Assembly (NCBI GenBank): GCA_964392965.1
Contig: CAYMSA010000010.1
Span: 1-35,072 of the forward strand
DNA length: 35,072 bases
Source: CAYMSA01 sp964392965
GTDB lineage: Bacteria > Actinomycetota > Coriobacteriia > Anaerosomatales > Anaerosomataceae
Reading direction: 5' to 3'
The position numbers and the translations under genes were made by a program. Below, one piece after another: positions 9,103-15,853 of this stretch. The notes below the pieces were generated by a model. The model had not been told where the DNA came from, searched no databases, and worked only from the letters and a program-made list of their open reading frames with translations. Numbering within the stretch: the first letter of the stretch is position 1; every line of letters starts with the position of its first letter.

Positions 9103-9122
9103 GTCCGCGCCGGTGCGCGGAC
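9103..9122 (-). promoter_or_regulatory. Hairpin in the yajC-secD spacer
   Basis: GTCCGCGC and GCGCGGAC form a perfect 8-bp stem with a four-base loop inside the 100-base spacer between yajC and secD. No T-tract follows. It could act as a partial terminator, an RNA processing site or a stabiliser that sets different yajC and secD levels. Two copies of AACTGT flank the region just upstream of the hairpin on the minus strand. Confidence 0.4.
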
Positions 9123-9163
9123 AGTTGTACTCCTAACAGTTGCTGTGCGCTTCGTCGCGTGCG

Positions 9164-9439
9164 TCAGGACTGCGGTTCGACCGGTGTCACTCTGCGCACG
9201 ATGGCCTGCGGCGAGAAGTCGATGACGACGCCGGGCGCCACCTCGACGCTGATGCGGTCTTCGGCGACCGCGCGCACGGTGCCGTGCATCCCGCCGGCGG
9301 TGATGACGCGCTCGCCCGTGAGAAGCGACTTCACCAGCTCCTGATGAGCCTTCTGCTGTCGCTGCTGCGGGCGAATGAGCAACAGATAGAACGCCGCCAC
9401 GATGATGACGAGTGAGAGCAATGACGCGTACTGGTCCAT
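9164..9439 (-). CDS. yajC: Preprotein translocase accessory subunit YajC
   Basis: This 91-residue protein has the YajC architecture: a short N-terminus, one membrane helix (LLSLVIIVAAFYLLLI), the hallmark RPQQRQQKAHQE basic segment and a small cytoplasmic beta domain with the TGERVITAGGMHGTV stretch. YajC associates with SecDF in the holotranslocon; its exact role is still debated. The ATG at 9439 is preceded by AGGGAGG about eight bases upstream. It leads the yajC-secD-secF set. Confidence 0.95.
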   Translation of the reverse strand: MDQYASLLSLVIIVAAFYLLLIRPQQRQQKAHQELVKSLLTGERVITAGGMHGTVRAVAEDRISVEVAPGVVIDFSPQAIVRRVTPVEPQS

Positions 9440-9497
9440 ACGTACAGCCTCCCTGGGTCGACTCCGGCTGACGGTTCGAGTGCTTCGTTGTCACCGA

Positions 9498-9503
9498 ATC
9501 ATA
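9498..9503 (-). promoter_or_regulatory. Extended -10 promoter candidate for yajC-secDF
   Basis: TATGAT on the minus strand is preceded by TGC, an extended -10 element. No good -35 is seen, which extended -10 promoters tolerate. Transcription would begin near 9491, about 50 bases upstream of the yajC ATG. It lies in the 158-base gap between tgt and yajC. Confidence 0.4.
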
Positions 9504-9545
9504 GCATTGACGGCGACAGCGTCCCGATGCGCACCTTCGAGATCA

Positions 9546-9571
9546 CAGCGCTCACCTGCAGCGCTCACCTG
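9546..9571. repeat. Tandem direct repeat, two 13-bp copies
   Basis: CAGCGCTCACCTG occurs twice back to back, followed by a partial third copy, between the tgt stop and the yajC promoter. No function can be assigned. It may be replication slippage in non-coding DNA. Confidence 0.7.
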
Positions 9572-9597
9572 CAACGCCGGCGTGCCCCCCTGGCCCG

Positions 9598-10719
9598 TCA
9601 GTAGTCATCCGCCCCGGGGCCATCGCGCCACTCGGCCAGGAATGCGGCGTACCGGCCCGCGATGATGGCCAGCCGGGCCCTGCGCGCCAGGTCCACCAGC
9701 AGGTGCAGGTTGTGGATGGACAGGAGTGTCGAGCCGAGCATCTCCTTACTCGTCACGAGGTGGCGCAGGTACGCCCGCGTGTAGCGCGCGCACACCGGAC
9801 ACGAGCATGCGGGGTCGAGCGGGCCCATGTCGTTCGCATACTTCGCATTGCGCAGGTTCATGCGCCCCTCGGAAGAGAACGCCGTGCCCGTGCGTGCCGT
9901 CCGCGTCGGAAGCACGCAGTCGAAGAGGTCGATGCCGAGGCCGATCGCCTCGAGCATGGTCGTCGGATTGCCGACACCCATCAGGTAGCGAGGGCGGTCG
10001 GCGGGCAGAAGCGGTGCGACCGGCGCCAGGCTCTCGAGCATGAGGTCGTGCGGCTCGCCCACCGAGTACCCGCCGATGCCATAGCCCTTGAAGCCGATCT
10101 CCGTGAGCCGGGCGACGCTCTCGGCGCGCAGATCCGTGTGGACGCCGCCCTGCACGATACCGAAGAGGACCTGGTCTTCGCGTGTGTGCGCGGCCTTGCA
10201 GCGGCCGGCCCACAGTGCCGAGCGCCTCACGGCCTCGGCCACCGTCGAGCGATCCGCCGGGTAGGGCGGGCACTGGTCGAGCTGCATGACGATGTCCGCG
10301 CCGAGGTCCTGCTGGACGCGCATGTTCTCCTCGGGCGTCCAGAAGTGGCGGGCTCCGTCGACGATGGAGCGGAATGCCACGCCGTCATCGGTGACCTTCA
10401 CGGTGTCGGCCAGACTGAAGACCTGGAAACCGCCAGAGTCGGTGAGGATCGTGCGGTCCCAGCCCATGAAACGGTGCAGGCCGCCGGCCTGGCGGACGAC
10501 CTCCGTCCCCGGGCGCAAGAACAGGTGGTAAGCGTTGGCGAGCACCACCTGCGCGCCGATGGCGTCGAGCTGGTCGACGGTGACGCCCTTGACGGTGGCG
10601 CGCGTGCCGACCGGCATGAACGTGGGCGTCTCGACGACGCCGTGGGCCGTTGTGAACTCTCCAGCACGGGCAGCGGTTCCCCGGTCGGTCGCGTTGAGGT
10701 TGAATGAGAAGAGGTCCAT
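9598..10719 (-). CDS. tgt: tRNA-guanine transglycosylase (queuine/preQ1 insertion)
   Basis: Tgt exchanges the wobble guanine of tRNAs with GUN anticodons for preQ1, the first tRNA-level step of queuosine synthesis in bacteria. The 373-residue protein has the family features: TDSGGFQVFSL with the substrate-recognition aspartate, GIVQGG, MGVGNP, DLFDCVLPTR with the nucleophilic aspartate, and the zinc site C-x-C-x2-C followed by a histidine (CSCPVC near the C-terminus). There is no ribosome binding site before the ATG, and a -10 box ends six bases upstream, so the mRNA is probably leaderless. queA and queH, which act in later steps, lie 2-4 kb away across the sigma/anti-sigma pair. Confidence 0.97.
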   Translation of the reverse strand: MDLFSFNLNATDRGTAARAGEFTTAHGVVETPTFMPVGTRATVKGVTVDQLDAIGAQVVLANAYHLFLRPGTEVVRQAGGLHRFMGWDRTILTDSGGFQVFSLADTVKVTDDGVAFRSIVDGARHFWTPEENMRVQQDLGADIVMQLDQCPPYPADRSTVAEAVRRSALWAGRCKAAHTREDQVLFGIVQGGVHTDLRAESVARLTEIGFKGYGIGGYSVGEPHDLMLESLAPVAPLLPADRPRYLMGVGNPTTMLEAIGLGIDLFDCVLPTRTARTGTAFSSEGRMNLRNAKYANDMGPLDPACSCPVCARYTRAYLRHLVTSKEMLGSTLLSIHNLHLLVDLARRARLAIIAGRYAAFLAEWRDGPGADDY

Positions 10720-10725
10720 GCCGGG

Positions 10726-10731
10726 ATTCTA
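10726..10731 (-). promoter_or_regulatory. Leaderless tgt promoter (extended -10)
   Basis: TAGAAT on the minus strand, preceded by TGG (extended -10), ends six bases before the tgt ATG. The expected transcription start is therefore the A of the start codon. There is no Shine-Dalgarno sequence, as expected for a leaderless transcript. The -35 region is poor. Confidence 0.6.
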
Positions 10732-10772
10732 CCAGTCCCGACAGGGTATGCTTGTCACGTCATGCCACCTTT

Positions 10773-10789
10773 CGGTGCTTCGGGCACCG
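10773..10789. promoter_or_regulatory. Small hairpin between tgt and the sigma factor gene
   Basis: CGGTGC-TTCGG-GCACCG forms a 6-bp stem in the divergent intergenic region. It could be an operator or RNA element for either gene. No assignable family. Confidence 0.3.
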
Positions 10790-10801
10790 ATACGAGCGTC
10801 G

Positions 10802-10827
10802 TGAACCGCGACGCCTCCACGCACGTC
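10802..10827 (+). promoter_or_regulatory. Candidate ECF-type autoregulatory promoter
   Basis: TGAACC (10802-10807) and CGTC (10824-10827), separated by 16 bases, resemble the GGAAC-N16-CGTC pattern read by many ECF sigma factors. They lie just upstream of the ECF sigma gene, where autoregulation is common. The predicted start near 10834 leaves a very short leader that would cut into the GAGGAG binding site, which weakens the call. Confidence 0.3.
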
Positions 10828-10844
10828 CTATCGAGGAGTACGGC

Positions 10845-11408
10845 ATGGTCGCTCGCACGACTGACGAATCCGAGCTCATCGCGGCCGCTGTGGCCGGCGA
10901 CGAGCTCGCGTTCGCCTCGCTCGTGAGGATCCATGCCGACGCGGTCTACGGTCACGCGCTGCGCTTCTTCGGAGACCGGCAGGCTGCGGAGGACGCGACG
11001 CAGGAGGTGTTCGTGAGGGTCTTCAAGACGCTCGCGACGTTCGATGGACGGGCGAAGCTCAGCACCTGGCTCTACCGGGTGACCCGCAACGTCTGTCTCG
11101 ACATGAGCCGCGCTGGCAGGCGGGTGCCTCAGCCGGTCGACCCCGTCACGATCGAGCCGCTCGCCACCGAGGACTTCTCGGATGTGGTCGTGCTCTCGGG
11201 GACCCTCGAACAGGCGATGCTCGCACTGCCTCCGGAGGACCGGGACGCACTCGGCGCGGTCTCTCTCTTCGGTCTCTCGTACGCTGATGCCGCATCGGTG
11301 CTCGGCATACCCGAGGGAACCGTGAAGTCGCGTGTCTTCCGGGCGAGGCGAACGCTCGCCTCGCTGTTGTTCGCCGCGGAAGGAGGGCCGGATCATGGAG
11401 TGCGCTGA
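10845..11408 (+). CDS. ECF-family RNA polymerase sigma factor
   Basis: This 187-residue group IV sigma factor has only regions 2 and 4. Region 2 (about residues 10-90) contains DRQAAEDATQEVFVRVF and the -10 recognition helix around LSTWLYRVTRNVCLDMSR. Region 4 (about 120-175) contains LPPEDRDALGAVSLFGLSYADAA and the helix-turn-helix GIPEGTVKSRVFRARRTL. The ATG at 10845 follows GAGGAG by six bases; the longer open frame upstream is ignored because it lacks sigma homology. The gene overlaps the downstream zinc anti-sigma gene by 14 bases, which pairs the two products. The pair is on the plus strand between tgt and queA, which are both on the minus strand. Stimulus and regulon are unknown. Confidence 0.95.
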   Translation: MVARTTDESELIAAAVAGDELAFASLVRIHADAVYGHALRFFGDRQAAEDATQEVFVRVFKTLATFDGRAKLSTWLYRVTRNVCLDMSRAGRRVPQPVDPVTIEPLATEDFSDVVVLSGTLEQAMLALPPEDRDALGAVSLFGLSYADAASVLGIPEGTVKSRVFRARRTLASLLFAAEGGPDHGVR

Positions 11409-12438
11409 GGTCATGCGCCTCTTCTCGGCCGCTGAGGACGGCGAGCGGGTCTCGGCAGGAGCCATCGCCCTCGCCAACGCCCATTGCGACCACTGCAAGG
11501 AATGCGCCGCCTTCCGGGCGACGCTCCTGCTCCTGCGCGCGACGCCCGCGCCCACCGCGCCCGAATCTCTCGTCGATCGCATCGTCGCGGCCATTCCGAC
11601 GCCCGCCCTCGCAGAAGCAGAGCCCGATGCGCCTGTCGCGACACAGAGCCCCGCACCTGTGCCCGTCGCCCCCGTGAACCCTGTCGCGCGCAGGCCCCAC
11701 CGGCCCGGCAGGACGCTCACGCTGCGCTGGACCGCTGCTGCGGCGGCGGCCGTCGTACTGATCGCGATCGGCGTCACCTCGGCACACATGCTCGGCGGCA
11801 TACGCATGGGGGCTGCAAACGACAGCACGACCTCAGCTCAGTCCGACGGCTCCTACGCGGGATCCGCGACTGCGGAGAGCGCTGCCGACGTGGCTCCCCC
11901 GGCAGCGGACGACACCAGCGAGCCTGACGCCCGCACGGGCGTTGCCGCCACGGCGGACATCGCTTCGTTCATCACCGTCGACGGCGTCGTCTACGAGCTC
12001 GCCGAGACCCCCGCGCCCGAGCCGTCTGGGCTCACGACCATCGGCGTCACCACGAGCAGTCTCGCCGCCGAGGGCATGGCTGCCACCCACGCGGTGTTCG
12101 GCGCCGGCGACGATGCCACCTGCTACGTCCGGCACGATGGGCGCTATCTGGGCTTCGTCCGTGTCTCGCGGACGTACGACGAGACCGAGTACGTGCTCGT
12201 CACCGACGCCGCGCTCACACGCTTCGGCGAGTGGCCGACGCTTCCGGCCCGCTTCTCGCAACCGGTCACGGCCGACGGATCGCCGGTGTTCCGCCTCGCA
12301 GGCTTCGATGACCGGGGCGTGAACGTCTACCGTGACGTGGCGGGCGCCGAGCCGGGAATCGCCATCGCTCCCGGCACGTCGTCCGACGACCCCGCGCGCG
12401 GCAACCCCGGCTGGACGTGGTGGGAGCCCGCGCGCTGA
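11395..12438 (+). CDS. Membrane-anchored zinc anti-sigma factor
   Basis: This protein should hold the upstream ECF sigma factor inactive at the membrane. The 347 residues begin with a short anti-sigma domain whose zinc motif H30-x3-C34-x2-C37 is complete. A proline/alanine-rich linker (about 50-105) and one membrane helix (about 112-131) follow. The outer part is large: a low-complexity Ser/Ala/Asp-rich stretch and then a folded domain of about 150 residues with the sequence ITVDGVVYEL near its start. I do not recognise that outer domain; it could sense ligand or envelope state. The ATG at 11395 is preceded by GGAGG and lies inside the sigma gene. The zinc Cys-His motif can be thiol-reactive in redox-sensing relatives, but nothing here shows that for this protein. 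Confidence 0.85.
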   Translation: MECAEVMRLFSAAEDGERVSAGAIALANAHCDHCKECAAFRATLLLLRATPAPTAPESLVDRIVAAIPTPALAEAEPDAPVATQSPAPVPVAPVNPVARRPHRPGRTLTLRWTAAAAAAVVLIAIGVTSAHMLGGIRMGAANDSTTSAQSDGSYAGSATAESAADVAPPAADDTSEPDARTGVAATADIASFITVDGVVYELAETPAPEPSGLTTIGVTTSSLAAEGMAATHAVFGAGDDATCYVRHDGRYLGFVRVSRTYDETEYVLVTDAALTRFGEWPTLPARFSQPVTADGSPVFRLAGFDDRGVNVYRDVAGAEPGIAIAPGTSSDDPARGNPGWTWWEPAR

Positions 12439-12483
12439 CGGGACGCGGCCTCGGCCGACTGCCAAGCGCCCCGGGGACGTGAT
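12439..12483. other. Short convergent gap
   Basis: The 45 bases between the convergent anti-sigma and queA genes contain GGCC-rich sequence and a CCCCGGGG palindrome. There is no clear intrinsic terminator. Confidence 0.4.
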
Positions 12484-13518
12484 TCAGATGATGAGCATCG
12501 CATCGCCGAACGACAGGAACCGGTAGCGCTCGGCAAGCGCATGCTCGTACGCGCGCATGACGAGATCGCGCCCGGCGAAGGCACTCACCATCATGAGCAG
12601 CGTCGAGCGAGGTACGTGGAAGTTCGTGATGAGGGCGTCCACCGCCCCGAAGCGAAAGCCGGGAAGGATGAACAGGTCGGTCATCCCCTCGGAGGCCTCC
12701 ACGAGCTTCGTCTCCTCGTTGAACGCGCTCTCGAGCGCCCGCACCGACGTGGTGCCGACGGCGATGACCCTCGATCCGCGCTCCCGGGCGTCGTTCACGG
12801 CCGAGGCGGCACGCGCAGGCACGCGGTAGTGCTCGGTGTGGATGACGTGATCGCGCGGGTCGTCCTCGCTCACCGGGCGGAAGGTATCGAGGCCCACGTC
12901 GAGCTCCACCTTGGCCAGGTGCACACCTGCCTCCTGTAACTCAACGAGCATCTGCTCGGTGAAGTGCAGACCGGCGGTCGGCGCGGCCACGCTATGTTCG
13001 TCCACCGCGAAGACGGTCTGGTACTCGGAGGGGTCCCGCAGCGGTGCGGTGATGTACGGCGGCAGGGGCACCTCGCCGATACGATGGACTACATCGAGGA
13101 AGAAGCCCGATGCCGCAGTGAACTGGATGACCCGCGCCCCGGACGTCTCGTCGACATCCACGACGAGACCGCGCAGCTCGCCGTCGCCGAAGGTGATCCT
13201 CGCGCCCGGCCGCACGCGGCGCCCCGGCTTCACCAGGCACTCCCACGTGTCGCCGTACTTCTGCCGAAGCAGCAGGACCTCCACAGCGCCACCGGTCTCG
13301 TCCTTCGCGCCGCGCAGACGGGCCGGCAGGACCCGGGTCTCGTTCACGACGAGAACGTCGCCGCGACGCAGGTACGCAGGAAAGTCACGGAATCCCCTGT
13401 CCTCGATCAGCCCGCTCGATCGCTCGAGCACCAGCAACCGGCACGAATCACGCGGGTCGGCAGGATGCTGGGCGATGAGGCCTGTCGGCAGTTCGTAGTC
13501 GAATTCGTCAGTGCGCAC
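12484..13518 (-). CDS. queA: S-adenosylmethionine:tRNA ribosyltransferase-isomerase
   Basis: QueA transfers and isomerises the ribosyl part of S-adenosylmethionine onto preQ1 in tRNA, giving epoxyqueuosine. The 344-residue protein starts with the family hallmark FDYELPTGLIAQHPADPRD and contains RLLVLER, VVNETRVLPARL, PTAGLHFT and the C-terminal TNFHVPRSTLLMMVSAFAG. Start GTG 13518 is placed six bases after GGAGG. In transcription order it is the last gene of folD-GDT1-queH-queA. Its product is the substrate of QueH, encoded 46 bases upstream. Confidence 0.97.
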   Translation of the reverse strand: MRTDEFDYELPTGLIAQHPADPRDSCRLLVLERSSGLIEDRGFRDFPAYLRRGDVLVVNETRVLPARLRGAKDETGGAVEVLLLRQKYGDTWECLVKPGRRVRPGARITFGDGELRGLVVDVDETSGARVIQFTAASGFFLDVVHRIGEVPLPPYITAPLRDPSEYQTVFAVDEHSVAAPTAGLHFTEQMLVELQEAGVHLAKVELDVGLDTFRPVSEDDPRDHVIHTEHYRVPARAASAVNDARERGSRVIAVGTTSVRALESAFNEETKLVEASEGMTDLFILPGFRFGAVDALITNFHVPRSTLLMMVSAFAGRDLVMRAYEHALAERYRFLSFGDAMLII

Positions 13519-13564
13519 GAGGCGCCTCCTTGCGGATGGTGGGTGTCAGCTTCTCTCCGCTGGC

Positions 13565-14149
13565 TCAGCCGCCCGAGGTGTTCCGGGCAGCACGGGCGGC
13601 TTTGCGTGCCTCCCGGCGCGCCTGCCGGTCGGCCTCCGCCTCGGCGATGCTCGGCCCACAGCCGCAGTAGTTCTGGCGGTACATGCCGAGCTCCCGCGAG
13701 CGACGCGTCGCATCAGGGTACCGCTCCCGGAAGTCGGTCGCCAGATAGCGCACGCCATGGCGCGCGCACGCCTGCCGCCCGATCGCATCGATGGCCTCGA
13801 TATCCTGATACGGGCTCACGGAAAGGGTCGTCGCGACCGCATCGAAACCGCGCGCCGCCGCCTCGGCAGCCGTCAGATCGAGCCGCAGCGCGTAACACGC
13901 CCCGCACCGCTCGGGCCGGTCGAGCCCTGCCGTGGCCTCGAACCACCTCTCGGGCTCGTAGGCCGCCTCGAACCAGTCGATACCAGCGCCCTCGGCGTAG
14001 TCGGCCATCGTGTCGCGTCGGCGCATGTACTCGTCGCGGGGGGCGATGTTCGGGTTGGCGAAGCAGACGGTGACCTCATGTCCGCTCGCAAGCGCATCGT
14101 AGGGCTCGAGCAGGCAGGGGCCGCAGCAGGCGTGGAGCAGTATCCTCAT
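13565..14149 (-). CDS. queH: Epoxyqueuosine reductase QueH
   Basis: QueH reduces epoxyqueuosine in tRNA to queuosine, the last step of the pathway. It is a B12-independent enzyme that replaces QueG, common in anaerobes. The 194-residue protein has the DUF208/QueH signature: HACCGPC at residues 6-12, CGAC (82-85), YQDIEAI (114-120) and YCGC (161-164). The conserved cysteines serve an Fe-S and redox centre in characterised members. The ATG at 14149 follows GAGGAGGTG by four bases; the longer frame to 14593 is rejected. The C-terminus is a charged Arg/Ala-rich tail. It lies directly before queA, so substrate maker and consumer are co-transcribed. Confidence 0.93.
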   Translation of the reverse strand: MRILLHACCGPCLLEPYDALASGHEVTVCFANPNIAPRDEYMRRRDTMADYAEGAGIDWFEAAYEPERWFEATAGLDRPERCGACYALRLDLTAAEAAARGFDAVATTLSVSPYQDIEAIDAIGRQACARHGVRYLATDFRERYPDATRRSRELGMYRQNYCGCGPSIAEAEADRQARREARKAARAARNTSGG

Positions 14150-14184
14150 CGGGCACCTCCTCATTCCCGGACCGACAGAGAGGG

Positions 14185-14841
14185 TCAGCCGCCCAGCACT
14201 CCCACTCCCGATAGCACGGTCAGCACCCCGAACGCAAGGAACACGACCGCCGAGAAGCGGCTGATAAGCCGTGCGGGCAGGCGGGCGCCGAGCAGTCCGC
14301 CGATCACGATCGCAACCGCGTCGGCGAGGAACATGCCGAGCGAAGAGCCGAGCCATACCCCGAACGTCGTGAGCGGCCCCGGCACCGGAACCGGCAGTGA
14401 TGGTGCAAGCGCTCCCAGCCCGAGCACCGCCGCCGCGGGGTCTGCCGCTATCGAGACCGTCATGAGCTGCGTCTTGTCGCCCAATTCGCCGACCAGGAAC
14501 GCGAGTGCCACGGTGAGTACCGGGCCGAAGCGGGCGGACCGCGACGGTGCGTCTCCATCTCCGTCTGCCACTGTCTTCCGCGCCCCGAGCCACGTGGTCA
14601 CGCCGAAGACGATGAACAGCACGCCCGCCGCGACAGCTATGGTCCTGGTGGGCAACACAGCACCGATCGCGCTCCCTGCCGCGACAGCGATGAGCTGCAG
14701 CACGGCGATCGCCAGGGCAGCGCCAATCGCCACTTTGCGCGGCTCATAGCGCGCGGCGAACGCCAGAAGCAGCAGCTGGCTCTTGTCTCCGAGTTCCGCG
14801 AGCGCCACCAGAAGGAACGCGATGAGAGCCGGAGTCCACAC
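14185..14841 (-). CDS. TMEM165/GDT1 (UPF0016) cation transporter
   Basis: This protein of about 218 residues has two homologous halves, each with the family motif E-x-G-D-K-(S/T)-Q: AELGDKSQL near the N-terminus and GELGDKTQL in the second half. About six membrane helices are visible. Members move Mn2+ or Ca2+, usually out of the cytosol in bacteria or into the Golgi in eukaryotes. I choose GTG 14841, one base after the folD stop, giving V-W-T-P-A-L; a TTG at 14865 inside folD would add eight residues but has no binding site. The link to folate and queuosine genes is positional only. The metal cannot be predicted. Confidence 0.88.
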   Translation of the reverse strand: MWTPALIAFLLVALAELGDKSQLLLLAFAARYEPRKVAIGAALAIAVLQLIAVAAGSAIGAVLPTRTIAVAAGVLFIVFGVTTWLGARKTVADGDGDAPSRSARFGPVLTVALAFLVGELGDKTQLMTVSIAADPAAAVLGLGALAPSLPVPVPGPLTTFGVWLGSSLGMFLADAVAIVIGGLLGARLPARLISRFSAVVFLAFGVLTVLSGVGVLGG

Positions 14842-14842
14842 G

Positions 14843-15700
14843 CTAGAACGTGGTCCCCTCGGCAACCATCTCGGCGGCCGACGCGGTGTTGAGCATGAGC
14901 ATGGCGCGGGTCATCGGGCCGACACCGCCGGGCACGGGCGTGATCGCCGAGGCGATCGGCTCCACGCTCGCGAAATCGACGTCGCCGACCAGTCCCTCGT
15001 CAGTACGGTTGATGCCGACGTCGATGACGATCGCGCCGGGCTTGACGTACGAGGCGTCGATCATCTTCGCCCGGCCGATGGCCGCGACGAGCAGATCGGC
15101 CTCGCGGCACACCGCCGGAAGGTCCCGTGTGCGCGAGTGACACACTGTCACCGTCGCGTCCGCGGCTGTCAGAAGGAGTGCCATCGGCTTGCCGACGATC
15201 GTCGAGCGCCCCACGACCACCGCTCGCATGCCCGATGGATCGATGCCGTACTCCTTGAGCATCTCCATGACTCCCGCGGGCGTGCAGGCGCGGAATGCGG
15301 GGAGACCGCGCATCAGCCTGCCGAGGCTCTCGGGATGCAGTCCGTCGACGTCTTTGGTGGGCGATATCCGCGCGATGACCGCCTCGGTGTCCAGATGGCC
15401 GGGAAGCGGTAGCTGCACCAGGATGCCGTGGACCGCCGGATCCGCGTTCAGCCGATCGATGAGCTCGTCGAGCTCGGCCTGGCTGGTGGATGCTGGCAGA
15501 CGATGATCGAGGCTCTCGATGCCAACCTCGGCGCAGTCGCGCTCCTTCATCCGCACGTACGATGCCGAGGCCGGATCGTCGCCCACGAGCACGACAGCGA
15601 GACATGGAGTGAGACCGCCTGCGGTCACCGCCGCCACACGCTCCGCCGCCCGCTTCCGCACGGCCGCAGCGACCGTCGTTCCGTCGATGATGGTTGCCAT
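14843..15700 (-). CDS. folD: Methylenetetrahydrofolate dehydrogenase/cyclohydrolase
   Basis: FolD interconverts 5,10-methylene-, methenyl- and 10-formyl-tetrahydrofolate, supplying one-carbon units for purines and formyl-Met. The 285-residue protein has SASYVRMKERDCAEVGI with the catalytic lysine, VQLPLPGHLD, KDVDGLHPES, the Rossmann segment VVVGRSTIVGKPMA, and the C-terminal TPVPGGVGPMTRAML. ATG 15700 is placed seven bases after GGAG; a GTG two codons upstream lies within that spacing. The stop lies just before the GDT1-family start, suggesting coupling. Confidence 0.97.
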   Translation of the reverse strand: MATIIDGTTVAAAVRKRAAERVAAVTAGGLTPCLAVVLVGDDPASASYVRMKERDCAEVGIESLDHRLPASTSQAELDELIDRLNADPAVHGILVQLPLPGHLDTEAVIARISPTKDVDGLHPESLGRLMRGLPAFRACTPAGVMEMLKEYGIDPSGMRAVVVGRSTIVGKPMALLLTAADATVTVCHSRTRDLPAVCREADLLVAAIGRAKMIDASYVKPGAIVIDVGINRTDEGLVGDVDFASVEPIASAITPVPGGVGPMTRAMLMLNTASAAEMVAEGTTF

Positions 15701-15706
15701 GAGCAC

Positions 15707-15853
15707 TCTCCGATCCCTCGATGATCCACGGACAGCGGCGTCGCACCGAAACGCGGCGGATTCCCGCCCTTCGGCCGTCGACCGCTCAGGTAACGCTTAG
15801 CGCGCGCTCCGTAGTATACGCGTCCCGCACGAGGCTGCGGACTGCTCCGAGCG
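15707..15853 (-). promoter_or_regulatory. ruvB-folD spacer with a possible folD promoter
   Basis: The 147-base gap holds TATACT on the minus strand (15813-15818), a good -10 with a weak -35, about 110 bases before folD. The leader contains a small GGCGG-GAAT-CCGCC hairpin (15755-15768). I see no tetrahydrofolate riboswitch consensus. No clear terminator follows ruvB. Confidence 0.35.

Noticed and set aside
15701..15853. Tetrahydrofolate riboswitch before folD
   Set aside because: The GGAGAGT near the start is the ribosome binding site; the other conserved elements are missing.
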